Notes: generated by a model not told the origin, from the letters alone. 34,531 nucleotides of DNA from Sphingobacteriaceae bacterium UBA2059 (GCA_002332615.1 DDAL01000009.1:1-34531); one strand, 5' to 3'; counted from the first letter of the stretch, positions 7,838-16,746 are shown. Numbers and translations: made by a program.

Positions 7838-8821
7838 ATGGAATACAGAAGATTAGGTAAATCAGGCCTGCAGGTGAGCGCGCTCTCACTTGGCAGCTGG
7901 CTTACTTTTGGTAAGCAAATATCCGATAAGGTGGCAGATGAGCTAATGTCTCTTGCTTATGAAAACGGTGTGAACTTTTTCGACAATGCAGAAGGTTATG
8001 CCGAAGGCAGATCGGAGGAAGTTATGGGTAGCATACTTAAAAGTAAGAGATGGGACCGGGAGTCTTATATTGTTTCGAGTAAGGTCTATTTTGGGGCTGA
8101 AGCGAAAGGTCCTAACAGGGTAGGCTTGTCAAGAAAGCATGTTATTGAAGCTTGTAACGCTGCTCTGAAGCGTTTTCAGCTGGACTATCTTGATCTTTAT
8201 TTCTGTCATCGTCCGGATGCAAACACTCCTATTGAAGAAACGGTAAGGGCAATGAACACCTTGCTTGAGCAGGGTAAAATTTTATACTGGGGTACATCTG
8301 AGTGGAGTGCGGCTGAAATTATGGAAGCTATGCTTGTCGCAAAGGAAAACCACCTTATTGGCCCGACCATGGAGCAGCCGCAGTATAACATGATTGAACG
8401 CCAGAAGATGGAGAAAGAGTTCAGTCTTTTGTTTAAGCAGTATGGTCTTGGCACCACCATCTGGTCTCCGCTGCATTCGGGAGTTTTGTCGGGAAAATAT
8501 AATAACAGCGATCCGGGTGATACTCGTTTACATATGGCAGGACTTGACTGGCTAAAGAACCGTACACTGGCCGAAGAAAAGATAAAGATCGCCCATCAGG
8601 TGAAAAATGTGGCAGACGAACTGGGTGTGAGTATGCCAAAGCTGGCTATAGCCTGGTGCCTTAAAAATCCTTATGTAAGCACAGTTATCCTTGGAGCCTC
8701 TAAAGTAGAGCAGCTTAAAGAAAATCTAAGCTCACTGGATGTGGTTGACCTGCTTACGGACGATGTAATGGAGCGACTCGAAGGTATACTTCAAAATAAA
8801 CCGGCAATTACCATTTCTTAA
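7838..8821 (+). CDS. Aldo/keto reductase (Kv-beta/YghZ-like)
   Basis: A 327-aa NADPH-dependent aldo/keto reductase with a TIM-barrel fold. It belongs with the subgroup related to potassium-channel beta subunits and E. coli YghZ, judged from MEYRRLGKSGLQVS, GVNFFDNAEGYAEGRSEE and the HRPDANTPIEETVRAM region. The catalytic tetrad is visible as D49, Y54, K82 and H124; H124 is retained where Kv-beta proteins have Asn. The C-terminal cofactor-binding part includes STVILGASKVEQLKEN. The length is normal. The physiological substrate is unknown; members reduce aldehydes such as methylglyoxal. It starts 10 bases after the previous gene. Confidence 0.92.
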   Translation: MEYRRLGKSGLQVSALSLGSWLTFGKQISDKVADELMSLAYENGVNFFDNAEGYAEGRSEEVMGSILKSKRWDRESYIVSSKVYFGAEAKGPNRVGLSRKHVIEACNAALKRFQLDYLDLYFCHRPDANTPIEETVRAMNTLLEQGKILYWGTSEWSAAEIMEAMLVAKENHLIGPTMEQPQYNMIERQKMEKEFSLLFKQYGLGTTIWSPLHSGVLSGKYNNSDPGDTRLHMAGLDWLKNRTLAEEKIKIAHQVKNVADELGVSMPKLAIAWCLKNPYVSTVILGASKVEQLKENLSSLDVVDLLTDDVMERLEGILQNKPAITIS

Positions 8822-8828
8822 ACATCCT

Positions 8829-8862
8829 TGTCCTGCAGGTTTGAAAGCAAGCTTGCAGGACA
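8829..8862. terminator. Hairpin between convergent genes
   Basis: A 9-bp perfect inverted repeat (TGTCCTGCA at 8829-8837 with 8854-8862) is extended by partial inner pairing. It lies exactly between the aldo/keto reductase stop and the convergent endonuclease V stop. There is no clear T-run on either side, so efficient intrinsic termination is uncertain. Confidence 0.5.
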
Positions 8863-8864
8863 CA

Positions 8865-9575
8865 CTATAAAGCGTCAAATAAACCAGTCTGAACAGGAGG
8901 TGTACCTGCCTTTATCCTTATTTCATTAACCAGAAGGTGTGCGTTTCGCGTGGGTTCGGGTAACCGGTATTTTCCTGTGCAATGCTTTATTATTTCCAGG
9001 CTCTGCTCCATGCTTATCTTATTGCCCGGCGAAATAAAGACCGGCTTGCATTTTGCCTTAGTTCTCAAAACTACTCCTATTTGTTCATTCTTGTCCATTA
9101 GCGGACTTTGCGCAAAGCGCTCTGCTGCGGGTTCGTGGAATTTGCCCGTTAACAAGCTCTTTGCACAGCCGATAGTGGGCGTGTTGGCTACAATGCCAAA
9201 ATGTGCAGCAATGCCCAGCCTGCGCGGGTGCGCAATACCATGACCGTCTACAACGAGTACATCCGGTTTCCTTTTCAGCTCGTTCCAGGCTTCCAGCAAG
9301 GCGGGAAGCTCTCTAAAGCCAAGTAGACCCGGGATGTAAGGGAATCTCGCTTTTGCGACAACCGTTGTGCGGTCAATCAGGTTAAGCGAAGGGTAGGAGA
9401 GTATAATGATTCCGGCATAGAATACATCAGAAAAGCGGTTAAAAGAGATATCAGCTCCGCCAATGGTCCTGATTTCAGCAGGCAGAGGGCTGATGTCAAT
9501 CTTGCTCCTCATCTCTTTTTGCAAAGCAATTGCTTCGGTTGGGCTAAGTGTGTCGTAAAGGGTTGAATCAATCAA
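8865..9575 (-). CDS. nfi: Endonuclease V (deoxyinosine 3' endonuclease)
   Basis: A 236-aa DNA-repair enzyme that nicks one phosphodiester bond 3' of deoxyinosine and other deaminated bases. Catalytic residues fall at positions matching Thermotoga maritima EndoV: D42 (GADISF), E89 (GFRE), D110 (VVDGHG) and H116 (IAHPR). The PYIPGLLGFRE wedge-region motif is present (79-89). The start is TTG at 9575: no ATG fits, the family N-terminus aligns from here, and a perfect AAGGAGG sits 8 bases upstream. The Shine-Dalgarno sequence and start lie inside the putative rpoD terminator hairpin and its T-run, so expression may depend on read-through from rpoD. Confidence 0.93.
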   Translation of the reverse strand: MIDSTLYDTLSPTEAIALQKEMRSKIDISPLPAEIRTIGGADISFNRFSDVFYAGIIILSYPSLNLIDRTTVVAKARFPYIPGLLGFRELPALLEAWNELKRKPDVLVVDGHGIAHPRRLGIAAHFGIVANTPTIGCAKSLLTGKFHEPAAERFAQSPLMDKNEQIGVVLRTKAKCKPVFISPGNKISMEQSLEIIKHCTGKYRLPEPTRNAHLLVNEIRIKAGTPPVQTGLFDAL

Positions 9576-9610
9576 AAAAAAAGCCTCCTTATTGAATAAG
9601 AAAGCTTTTT
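9574..9610 (-). terminator. Putative rpoD terminator overlapping the nfi start
   Basis: On the minus strand AAAAAGC (9610-9604) pairs with GCTTTTT (9584-9578), with an inner 5-bp CTTAT/ATAAG stem separated by a small internal loop. The hairpin runs straight into further T residues (to 9574), giving nine T in all. It lies 19 bases after the rpoD stop. Confidence 0.6.
9584..9590 (-). promoter_or_regulatory. Perfect Shine-Dalgarno AAGGAGG for nfi
   Basis: AAGGAGG on the minus strand lies 8 bases upstream of the TTG at 9575-9573 and decides the nfi start. Strong Shine-Dalgarno sites are uncommon in Bacteroidota. It lies partly within the rpoD terminator stem, so folding would hide it. Confidence 0.65.
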
Positions 9611-9628
9611 GCCTCTAAAATGTTTTGT

Positions 9629-10489
9629 TTATCCCAGATACGACTTAAGAATTTTGCTTCTTGAGGTATGTCTTAACCTTTGCAAAGCTTTGTCTTTAAT
9701 CTGACGTACGCGTTCGCGGGTAAGGTTAAACTTTTCGCCGATTTCTTCAAGCGAAAGCGGGTGATTGCTTCCCAGGCCGAAGAACAAAACGATTATTTCC
9801 TTTTCCCTTTCTGTGAGAGTTTGAAGTGATCGCTTAATTTCTTCAGAAAGCGACTCATTGATCAGAGAGCTGTCTGTGTTAGGATCGCTGTTCTCTAAAA
9901 CATCAAGCAGGGTGTTTTCTTCGCCCTGTACAAAAGGTGCGTCCATCGAAACATGGCGGCCCGAATTGCTTAACGTGTCGGATATTTTGTCAACAGTGGT
10001 TTCAAGTGTGTCTGCCAATTCTTCAGGTGAGGGCTCCCGTTCATATTCTTGTTCGAGCCTCGAAAAAGCTTTACTGATCTTACTTAATGAACCTACCTGG
10101 TTTAATGGTAAGCGCACAATGCGCGATTGCTCAGCAATTGCCTGAAGGATGGACTGGCGTATCCACCATACGGCATATGAAATAAACTTGAAGCCTTTTG
10201 TTTCATCAAATCTTTTCGCCGCCTTAATAAGACCCAGGTTGCCTTCATTTATCAGGTCGCCAAGAGTTAAACCCTGGTTCTGATACTGTTTGGCCACGGA
10301 AACAACAAAGCGCAAGTTTGTTTTTGTCAGGCGTTCTAATGCTGCCTGATCTCCTTCACGAATCTTTTGAGCAAGAATTACTTCCTCCTCAGCTGTTATT
10401 AAATCCACTTTACCAATTTCGTGCAAATATTTATCCAGCGATTGAGATTCGCGGTTGGTAATGGATTGTGTAATTTTGAGTTGTCTCAT
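9629..10489 (-). CDS. rpoD: RNA polymerase primary sigma factor (RpoD/SigA type)
   Basis: A 286-aa sigma-70 factor of the short form that serves as primary sigma in Bacteroidota. It directs RNA polymerase to TAnnTTTG-type promoters. Region 1.1 is absent; region 1.2 begins near residue 17 (LDKYLHEIGKVDLIT). Region 2 spans about 51-121, including NEGNLGLIKAAKRFD and YAVWWIRQSI. The RIVRLP linker leads to region 3 (about 130-205). Region 4 (about 223-280) carries LTEREKEII and the helix-turn-helix LSLEEIGEKFNLTRERVRQI. Such length and architecture are normal for the phylum. It has its own likely promoter at 10521-10528 and is followed by nfi in the same direction. Confidence 0.95.
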   Translation of the reverse strand: MRQLKITQSITNRESQSLDKYLHEIGKVDLITAEEEVILAQKIREGDQAALERLTKTNLRFVVSVAKQYQNQGLTLGDLINEGNLGLIKAAKRFDETKGFKFISYAVWWIRQSILQAIAEQSRIVRLPLNQVGSLSKISKAFSRLEQEYEREPSPEELADTLETTVDKISDTLSNSGRHVSMDAPFVQGEENTLLDVLENSDPNTDSSLINESLSEEIKRSLQTLTEREKEIIVLFFGLGSNHPLSLEEIGEKFNLTRERVRQIKDKALQRLRHTSRSKILKSYLG

Positions 10490-10520
10490 TTAATATAGCT
10501 ACCCCTTCTAAAAGCGAATG

Positions 10521-10528
10521 CAAAGTTA
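10521..10528 (-). promoter_or_regulatory. -7 box of the rpoD promoter
   Basis: On the minus strand TAACTTTG is an exact match to TAnnTTTG, 31 bases upstream of the rpoD ATG. A weak GTTTAA lies in the -33 area. The rest of 10490-10688 is AT-rich and holds nothing else I recognise. Confidence 0.5.
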
Positions 10529-10688
10529 AGAACTTTTGACTCTTAAACGATTTAAATGGAAAAAAGTTGTTGTTTGTTTTATAATAAATCCTAGATTTGA
10601 GATTTTTGTTTTTACTTAGCAAAAACCATTCCATCCCCGCTTTGTCTTAGGTTTTAAACGGTTTAATATGGTCTTGCCGTAATCCCTG

Positions 10689-11552
10689 TTAAGTATTTCT
10701 TTCTATAAAATAGTCCAGATCTGAAATGCTTATAAAAGCGTCCGGACGGATTCCTTTGTCCGTTTCTTTTAGAGTAAAGCACTCGTGTTCAGGATCATGC
10801 GTCATAAAGAGTATATAGCTCTTCTCCAAAGCTTCGAGCAGGAAGGCTTTTTTTTCGTCCATGGCGGTAAGGGGAAACACGTCATAGCCGGCGACGTAAG
10901 GAACGGGTACATGGCCTGCAGTTGGAATCAGATCGGCTACACAGGCAATGATGCGGTTGTGGTAGTTTATGAGGGGTATTATCATGCCACGTGTGTGTCC
11001 GTTGACTGTTCTTATTTCTATGTTTTTAGAAGGGAAATGATTTCCAGAGTCTACGAATCTTAATTTGCCCGACTCTTGAATAGGTAAAAGATTCTCCTTT
11101 AAGAAGGAAGCTTTTTCGCGATCATTCGCATTCATTGCCCATTTCCACTGCGCTTCACTGCTCCAGTAGTGTGCGTTTTTAAAAGCCGGAACAAACTGGT
11201 CTCCGTGCTTTTCAATTGCTCCGCCGGCATGATCGAGGTGTAAGTGCGTTAAGAAAACATCGGTAATGTCATCCTTCGTAAAGCCATGTTTCGCCAGAGA
11301 GCGATCGGTCGAATCAGTTCCGTGAAGATGGTAGTGCCTTAAAAATTTGTCATCCTGTTTATTACCAATGCCTGTGTCAATGAGTATTCGCCTGTCTCCC
11401 TCAACGATCAGCAGGCTTCGCATTGCAAGCGGAACGAGGTTTAGTTCATCCGGTATATTGGTCTTGCTCCATATAGTTTTGGGTACAACGCCAAACATTG
11501 CTCCCCCGTCTAATTTAAAGAAGCCGGTATTGATTGCATGCAAACGGATCAT
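10689..11552 (-). CDS. Metallo-beta-lactamase-fold hydrolase
   Basis: A 287-aa di-zinc hydrolase of the MBL superfamily. Metal ligands are visible: the HxHxDH motif H103/H105/D107/H108 (LTHLHLDHAGG), H186 (VNGHTRGM), D207 (VADLIP) and H252 (MTHDPEHE). No signal peptide is seen, so it is probably cytoplasmic. The overall pattern (early GGAMFGVVPK, long insert before H186) is closest to the AHL-lactonase-like and uncharacterised Bacteroidota MBL proteins. The substrate cannot be assigned, and quorum-quenching activity is only one possibility. It lies between lpdA and rpoD in the same direction but behind the lpdA terminator, so it probably has its own promoter, which I could not locate. Confidence 0.88.
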   Translation of the reverse strand: MIRLHAINTGFFKLDGGAMFGVVPKTIWSKTNIPDELNLVPLAMRSLLIVEGDRRILIDTGIGNKQDDKFLRHYHLHGTDSTDRSLAKHGFTKDDITDVFLTHLHLDHAGGAIEKHGDQFVPAFKNAHYWSSEAQWKWAMNANDREKASFLKENLLPIQESGKLRFVDSGNHFPSKNIEIRTVNGHTRGMIIPLINYHNRIIACVADLIPTAGHVPVPYVAGYDVFPLTAMDEKKAFLLEALEKSYILFMTHDPEHECFTLKETDKGIRPDAFISISDLDYFIERNT

Positions 11553-11571
11553 TTAAGAATTTGCTCTATAT

Positions 11572-11600
11572 GCAAAAGACCTGCGTGACAGGTCTTTTGC
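11572..11600 (-). terminator. Terminator of lpdA
   Basis: A perfect 12-bp inverted repeat (GCAAAAGACCTG at 11572-11583 with 11589-11600) has a 5-base loop. It starts 16 bases after the lpdA stop. On the minus strand the 3' arm contains TTTT, giving a short T-run. Confidence 0.75.
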
Positions 11601-11616
11601 GGAATGTGAAACTTAA

Positions 11617-13005
11617 TTACAAATGGATTACTTCACCGTATGCAGCTGCTGTTGCTTCCATCACAGCCTCGCTCATGGTAGGGTGAGGATGCACCGCTTT
11701 GAGTATTTCCATGCCTGTGGTTTCCAGCTTCCGGGCTACCACTATTTCGGCAATCATTTCGGTTACGTTGAAGCCTATCATATGTGCTCCGAGAAGTTCA
11801 CCATATTTAGCATCGTAAATTACTTTTACAAAGCCGTCTTTAGCACCTGCCGCGCTTGCCTTGCCGGAAGCAGAGAAAGGAAATTTACCTACTTTTATTT
11901 CATATCCTGCTTCGATAGCGGCTTTTTCAGTATAGCCGACCGATGCAATTTCGGGAGAGCAGTAGGTACAGCCTGGTATATTTCCATAGTTTAATGGTTC
12001 AGGATGATGGCCTGCGATCTTTTCAACACAGATAATTCCCTCGGCTGAAGCCACATGAGCGAGTGCCTGACCTTTTACGATATCGCCTATAGCGTAGACA
12101 CCTTCTACATTTGTTTTATAAAAATCATCTACAACAACACGTCCTTTTTCGGTCTTTACTCCCGTTTCTTCAAGTCCTATGTTTTCAATATTAGGTGCAA
12201 TGCCTACTGCTGAAAGTACGATATCGGCTTCAAGGGTTTGCATTCCTTTGGCGGTTTTAACCTGTGCTTGGCAGCCCTGACCGGAAGTATCTACCGATTC
12301 CACACTGGAGCCGGTAAGAATGGTTATGCCGCTTTTTTTAAGGCTTCGCTCCAGCTGCTTCGATACTTCTTCATCTTCCACGGGTACTATGCGGTCCATA
12401 AATTCTACAACCGTTACTTTGGTGCCTATGGAGTTGTAAAAGTAAGCAAATTCAATACCGATAGCCCCGGAGCCCACTACGATGATGCTTTTAGGCTGTT
12501 GCGCAAGTGTCATTGCCTGGCGGTAGCCTATTACTTTTTTGCCATCTTGTTTGAGGTTTGGAAGTTCTCGCGACCGTGCACCTGTAGCAAGGATGGTATG
12601 GCTGGCAGTATACTCTTTAACAGCGCCGTCTTTATCCTTTACTTCAATCTTGCCGCCTTTTTTAAGCATAGCAGATCCCATAATTACATCGATCTTATTC
12701 TTTTTCATCAGGAACTGAATTCCTTTGCTCATGCCATCGGCGACACCACGGCTACGTTTTATAACAGCATCAAAATCCACTTCTCCGCCATCTACCTTTA
12801 TGCCGTAGTCAGATGAATGTTTAAGGTATTCGAAAACCTGGGCGCTTTTTAAAAGGGCTTTTGTGGGAATACATCCCCAGTTGAGGCAAATACCTCCTAA
12901 GGATTCTCTTTCAACTATGGCGGTTTTAAGCCCTAGCTGTGAAGCACGGATGGCTGCTACGTATCCTCCCGGACCGCTGCCTATCACTATCAGGTCGTAA
13001 TTCAT
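11617..13005 (-). CDS. lpdA: Dihydrolipoyl dehydrogenase (E3)
   Basis: A 462-aa flavoprotein that reoxidises dihydrolipoamide with NAD+ in pyruvate, 2-oxoglutarate and branched-chain dehydrogenase complexes. It shows the FAD-binding motif GSGPGG (9-14), redox-active C40 and C45 in GGICLNWGCIPTKA, an NAD-binding GSGAIGIE motif, the second FAD motif YAIGDI, and the catalytic pair H441/E446 in HPHPTMSE. The length is typical. I chose the ATG that opens MNYDLIVIG; the 19-codon upstream extension is outside the family pattern and would cover the spacer after the promoter. The gene stands alone with its own promoter and terminator; E1/E2 genes are not in the window. Confidence 0.96.
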   Translation of the reverse strand: MNYDLIVIGSGPGGYVAAIRASQLGLKTAIVERESLGGICLNWGCIPTKALLKSAQVFEYLKHSSDYGIKVDGGEVDFDAVIKRSRGVADGMSKGIQFLMKKNKIDVIMGSAMLKKGGKIEVKDKDGAVKEYTASHTILATGARSRELPNLKQDGKKVIGYRQAMTLAQQPKSIIVVGSGAIGIEFAYFYNSIGTKVTVVEFMDRIVPVEDEEVSKQLERSLKKSGITILTGSSVESVDTSGQGCQAQVKTAKGMQTLEADIVLSAVGIAPNIENIGLEETGVKTEKGRVVVDDFYKTNVEGVYAIGDIVKGQALAHVASAEGIICVEKIAGHHPEPLNYGNIPGCTYCSPEIASVGYTEKAAIEAGYEIKVGKFPFSASGKASAAGAKDGFVKVIYDAKYGELLGAHMIGFNVTEMIAEIVVARKLETTGMEILKAVHPHPTMSEAVMEATAAAYGEVIHL

Positions 13006-13037
13006 ATATTTTTGACTATTTAGTTTTTTTGAATAAC

Positions 13038-13067
13038 CAAAGCTACAAATTGTATATGGCATACAAA
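13038..13067 (-). promoter_or_regulatory. lpdA promoter
   Basis: On the minus strand a TTTG (-33, 13067-13064) and TAGCTTTG (-7, 13045-13038) are separated by 18 bases. Both match the Bacteroidetes consensus exactly, and the -7 box lies 32 bases upstream of the lpdA ATG. Confidence 0.6.
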
Positions 13068-13160
13068 AGACAGTTTGTCAGACTACCTGTACATTAAAGA
13101 ATTCACACAAAAGCCACGAAGACTTAACATGAATTTAATATAAGGATTAAAGAAAGAATT

Positions 13161-13168
13161 TATATTTG
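13161..13168 (+). promoter_or_regulatory. -7 box before the Oar-like receptor gene
   Basis: TATATTTG is an exact TAnnTTTG match, 40 bases upstream of the ATG at 13209. The -33 candidate TTTA (13134-13137) is weak and 23 bases away. Confidence 0.4.
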
Positions 13169-13208
13169 CCGCTGAATTGAAACTCTTAATTACATCAAAA
13201 CAATTTTT

Positions 13209-16200
13209 ATGAGGAAGTTTTTACTTTTCACACTTCTGGCCCTTCTGGGAGTGTCGGCTTCGTATGCCCAGGTAACAACAAGCAGTATTTCCGGAAGCGT
13301 GCGGGACGCAAAAGGAGAGGCGCTTATAGGTGCTACCTTAAAGGCAGTTCACAAGCCTACAGGGACTGTTTATGGCGTTTCTACAAATGTGGAAGGCCGG
13401 TTTGCCGTGCCTAATATGAGAGCAGGAGGACCTTATACTATCGAGGTTTCCTACATTGGTTACCAGAGCCGGGGCTATGAAGGAATAATCCTCAAGCTGG
13501 GTGAGCCATTTGTTTTAAATGCGGTACTTAGTAATTCGGGAACCAACTTGACAGAGGTTGTGGTGTCGGCGAAGTCTTCTGTATTGAATACGGACAAGAC
13601 CGGCGCAGGAACGAATGTTGGCTTACAGCAAATAAATCGTGTGCCAACTATTACCCGCAGTCTCAGCGATGCCACCAAACTGACCCCGCAGGCAAATGGA
13701 AATGGCTTTGCAGGCCGTGACGGACGTTATAATAACGTACAGCTGGACGGAGCTAACTTTAACAACGGTTTTGGATTAAGCAGTGATTTACTGCCGGGTG
13801 GTAATACTGCTCCTGTATCTCTGGAGGCAATTGAGGAAATGCAGGTCAATATTGCTCCCTATGATGTGCGCCAGTCGGGCTTTACCGGTGCTGGCATTAA
13901 CGCAATAACCAGAAGCGGTACGAACAAGTTTGCAGGCTCGGCTTATACTTTTTTTCGTAATCAGGGTTTAAGAGGTACAAAGATTGGTGATGTCAAACTC
14001 AACAATCCGGATAATAGTGCCAACACCTATGGCGTACGTATTGGTGGCCCTATTATTGAAAATAAGCTTTTTTTCTTTGCGAACTACGAACATGAAAAAG
14101 AAACATTTCCAGGTGTTAACTACATTGCCAGCAGGCCGGGCCTTGCCGGCAGTAATGTTTCAAGGACAACAGCCGATGACCTTGAAAGAGTGCGCAAGCA
14201 TCTTATAGAAACCTATCAATATGATCCGGGCGCATATGAAAACTATGCAAATGAGTTTATGAACAAGGGCGATCGCTTTTTGGTGAGGCTTGATTATAAT
14301 ATTAACGATAAGAATAAGCTTACTTTCAGATATAACTATTCAAAAGGTACAAGCGATCAGATCGTTAACGGAAACTCAGGCCCTAACCCACGTTCGACTG
14401 CTCAGCGTATCAGTAATCAGTCCTTGGTTTTTGCCAATTCAAATTATAGCTTTTTGAATAAGGTTAGCTCGGTTACCGGCGAATGGAATAGTGTTATAAA
14501 CTCAAATCTTTCGAATCAGCTTCTGGCTACGTATACAAAAACTCAAACCACGCGTTCTTACCCTGGAAGCAGGTTTCCGTTCGTAGACATTTTTGACGGT
14601 GATAATAATTATATGAGTTTTGGAACGGAATTATTTTCAGGGGATAATGATCTGAAAAATAACAGCGTAAGTATTGTAAATAACCTTACCTATTTGCTGG
14701 GAAATAATACTATAACCGGAGGAATTAGCTATGAGTACATTGATTACGGTAACTTATATCAGCGTATGAGTACTTCGTACTATCGGTACAAAAGTTTGAA
14801 TGATTTTATAAATAACGCAAGTCCATCCTTATATGGAATTACTTATGTCTTTCCTGGACAGGATCCTTATGTAAAGATTAAGTTTGGGCTTGGCGGTGCT
14901 TATATTCAGGATAAATTAGCGGTTAATGACAATCTGGGTGTAACGTTCGGTGTTCGCGCTGAAATGCCTTTTTATCTGAACGACCTTACTGCGAATCCAT
15001 CAATTGATAACCTTGAACTTTTAGACAGGGATGGTAAGCCAACCAGGTATTCAAGCAGCAGCTGGCCTAAGTCGAAAGTAATGCTTTCGCCCCGTGCTGG
15101 ATTTAACTTCGATGTAAACGGTGACCGTTCCTTAACATTAAGAGGCGGAACAGGTTTATTTTCAGGGCGTCTTCCTTTTGTATGGCTTACTAACATGCCA
15201 GGCGGCTCTGGAGTGATTCAGAATACGCTGGAACCGGTGCCGACGAAATCTACAGACAAAGAGCTTGATGCTGTTTACAAACAGTTCTATCAGAATCTGA
15301 AGTTCAATACCGACCCAATGCACTGGGTGAACAACGGGCCCGAAAAAATCTTCATTAAGGGACCTGCGCAGGGTGCTCCCGGAAGTATTGCTCTTGTCGA
15401 CAAAGAATTCAAAATGCCTAAAGTTTGGCGTACAAGTGTAGGTGCTGATTACTCTATTCCAAATGCGCCCTTTGTTCTATCAGGAGACTTCCTATATACA
15501 AAAGATGTAAACGGAATTTATCAGTTTAATGCAAACAGGAGGCCGGCAACAAAAAAGCTTAACTACTCAGGTGATAACCGCGACTTCTTTGACGGCAATT
15601 ACAAGTATTCAGACAAGACGGGAGATGTAACTGCTATTTTGTCAAATACAGATAAGGGTTATTCTATGTCTGCAACGCTTGGCCTTTCAGTGCCATCATT
15701 CAAGGGTTTTTCCGGAAGTGTTTATTATACTTATACGCAGGCGGAGGATATCAGTGGGAACCCGGGTTCAGCAGCGGGTTCTGCATGGTCTAATAATTAC
15801 TCGATCAATGATCCTAATGAGCAACTTTTAGGATATTCGCAATTTGCCGTTCCTCACAGAGTAATGGCTAACCTTTCGTTCAAAAAAGAGTATCTTAAAA
15901 ATCTAGCAACTACAGTATCATTGTTTTACGAAGGTACCAATCCAGGTCGCTTTGCTTATACTACCGGTGGCGACATCAATGGGGACAGAGTAAGCGCTGA
16001 TCTTCTTTATATTCCTGCAGATGCAAGTGAACTAAAGTTTGTTGCTATCGCGGACAAAGATAAGGATGGAAAGCCACAGACTCCGTTTACCCCTGAAGAG
16101 CAGCTTGCCGCTTATCAGCAAATAGTTAACAATACCCAAGCACTGAAGGATGCTAAGGGGGGCTATATAAGACGAAACGCCGGCTTGCTGCCGTGGTTAA

Positions 16201-16523
16201 ATCGTTTCGACTTCCGTCTATTGCAGGATGTATTTACGAACATTGGTCCTCAAAGACACTCGCTTCAGTTCAGTTTTGACGTGCAAAATGTAGGTAATTT
16301 GTTTAACAATACCTGGGGCGTATCTCAGATGTTGAACGGAAGTTCCGGTTACAACTATGCACTTCTGGACGTGGTTTCTGTAAGTAAGGAGGGTGTTCCT
16401 TCTTTCAATATGACACGTATAAAGGAAAACGGTAAAACTATATTACCTACTACCCCTTTCCGCAAGTCAGAGACTTTAAGTAATACATGGCGCATGCAGT
16501 TTGGCGTTCGTTATTTATTCTAG
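13209..16523 (+). CDS. Oar-like TonB-dependent outer-membrane receptor
   Basis: A 1104-aa outer-membrane protein. A signal peptide (cleavage likely after SYA, residue 20) is followed by a carboxypeptidase-regulatory/CnaB-like domain (about 25-110, SISGSVRDAKGEALIGATL). A TonB-box-like TEVVVSAKS lies near 114-122, then a plug domain with GRDGRYNNVQLDGANFNN, and a long beta-barrel ending in aromatic WRMQFGVRYLF, as usual for BAM-inserted barrels. The plug motifs and the lack of a SusD partner point to the Oar/OmpA-related TonB-dependent group rather than SusC. The ligand is unknown; this group can import or export peptides and other cargo. It has its own terminator, so it is probably monocistronic. 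The downstream secreted phosphatases may or may not be functionally linked. Confidence 0.88.
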   Translation: MRKFLLFTLLALLGVSASYAQVTTSSISGSVRDAKGEALIGATLKAVHKPTGTVYGVSTNVEGRFAVPNMRAGGPYTIEVSYIGYQSRGYEGIILKLGEPFVLNAVLSNSGTNLTEVVVSAKSSVLNTDKTGAGTNVGLQQINRVPTITRSLSDATKLTPQANGNGFAGRDGRYNNVQLDGANFNNGFGLSSDLLPGGNTAPVSLEAIEEMQVNIAPYDVRQSGFTGAGINAITRSGTNKFAGSAYTFFRNQGLRGTKIGDVKLNNPDNSANTYGVRIGGPIIENKLFFFANYEHEKETFPGVNYIASRPGLAGSNVSRTTADDLERVRKHLIETYQYDPGAYENYANEFMNKGDRFLVRLDYNINDKNKLTFRYNYSKGTSDQIVNGNSGPNPRSTAQRISNQSLVFANSNYSFLNKVSSVTGEWNSVINSNLSNQLLATYTKTQTTRSYPGSRFPFVDIFDGDNNYMSFGTELFSGDNDLKNNSVSIVNNLTYLLGNNTITGGISYEYIDYGNLYQRMSTSYYRYKSLNDFINNASPSLYGITYVFPGQDPYVKIKFGLGGAYIQDKLAVNDNLGVTFGVRAEMPFYLNDLTANPSIDNLELLDRDGKPTRYSSSSWPKSKVMLSPRAGFNFDVNGDRSLTLRGGTGLFSGRLPFVWLTNMPGGSGVIQNTLEPVPTKSTDKELDAVYKQFYQNLKFNTDPMHWVNNGPEKIFIKGPAQGAPGSIALVDKEFKMPKVWRTSVGADYSIPNAPFVLSGDFLYTKDVNGIYQFNANRRPATKKLNYSGDNRDFFDGNYKYSDKTGDVTAILSNTDKGYSMSATLGLSVPSFKGFSGSVYYTYTQAEDISGNPGSAAGSAWSNNYSINDPNEQLLGYSQFAVPHRVMANLSFKKEYLKNLATTVSLFYEGTNPGRFAYTTGGDINGDRVSADLLYIPADASELKFVAIADKDKDGKPQTPFTPEEQLAAYQQIVNNTQALKDAKGGYIRRNAGLLPWLNRFDFRLLQDVFTNIGPQRHSLQFSFDVQNVGNLFNNTWGVSQMLNGSSGYNYALLDVVSVSKEGVPSFNMTRIKENGKTILPTTPFRKSETLSNTWRMQFGVRYLF

Positions 16524-16542
16524 TATTAAAAACAGCTTAAAG

Positions 16543-16577
16543 AAAGGCAGTCCGTAGGTACGGGCTGCCTTTTTTTG
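16543..16577 (+). terminator. Terminator of the Oar-like receptor gene
   Basis: AAAGGCAG (16543-16550) pairs with CTGCCTTT (16565-16572), with further inner CCGTA/TACGG pairing, followed by a T-run. It starts 19 bases after the stop codon. Confidence 0.8.
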
Positions 16578-16663
16578 TTCTAACTTGTTTCTTTGCGCTG
16601 GCGATAGAACATATTTATTGATATTAAGGCACTATTAACTTTTAGTTAAGTGATTCGCGCTGT

Positions 16664-16695
16664 ATTGCTATTCTGATTCATTACTTTTATTTTCG
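16664..16695 (+). promoter_or_regulatory. Possible promoter of the alkaline phosphatase gene
   Basis: ATTG (16664-16667), a 20-base spacer and TATTTTCG (16688-16695, 7 of 8 to TAnnTTTG) lie 51 bases upstream of the ATG. I saw no Pho-box-like direct repeats. Confidence 0.35.
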
Positions 16696-16746
16696 TAAGT
16701 CTTTGGGATTCCACTGTACTTCCCGGACAATAGCATATATAGTCAT

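Noticed and set aside
10431..10634. A 67-codon minus-strand frame upstream of and overlapping rpoD.
   Set aside because: It runs through the rpoD promoter region, is rich in Asn/Lys/Phe as expected of AT-rich spacer, and has no family resemblance.
10689..11552. Naming the MBL-fold protein as an AHL lactonase.
   Set aside because: The metal ligands are shared by many MBL families, and nothing in the sequence or neighbours fixes the substrate.
12238..12816. A 192-codon plus-strand open frame opposite lpdA.
   Set aside because: It is the reverse of a certain gene, and its translation is rich in Phe, Tyr, His and Cys in a way typical of antisense frames.
13209..16523. Treating the Oar-like receptor as a third SusC.
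   Set aside because: It has no SusD partner, lacks the VLKDAAS and YGTRGAWGVI plug motifs of the SusC group, and has its own terminator.
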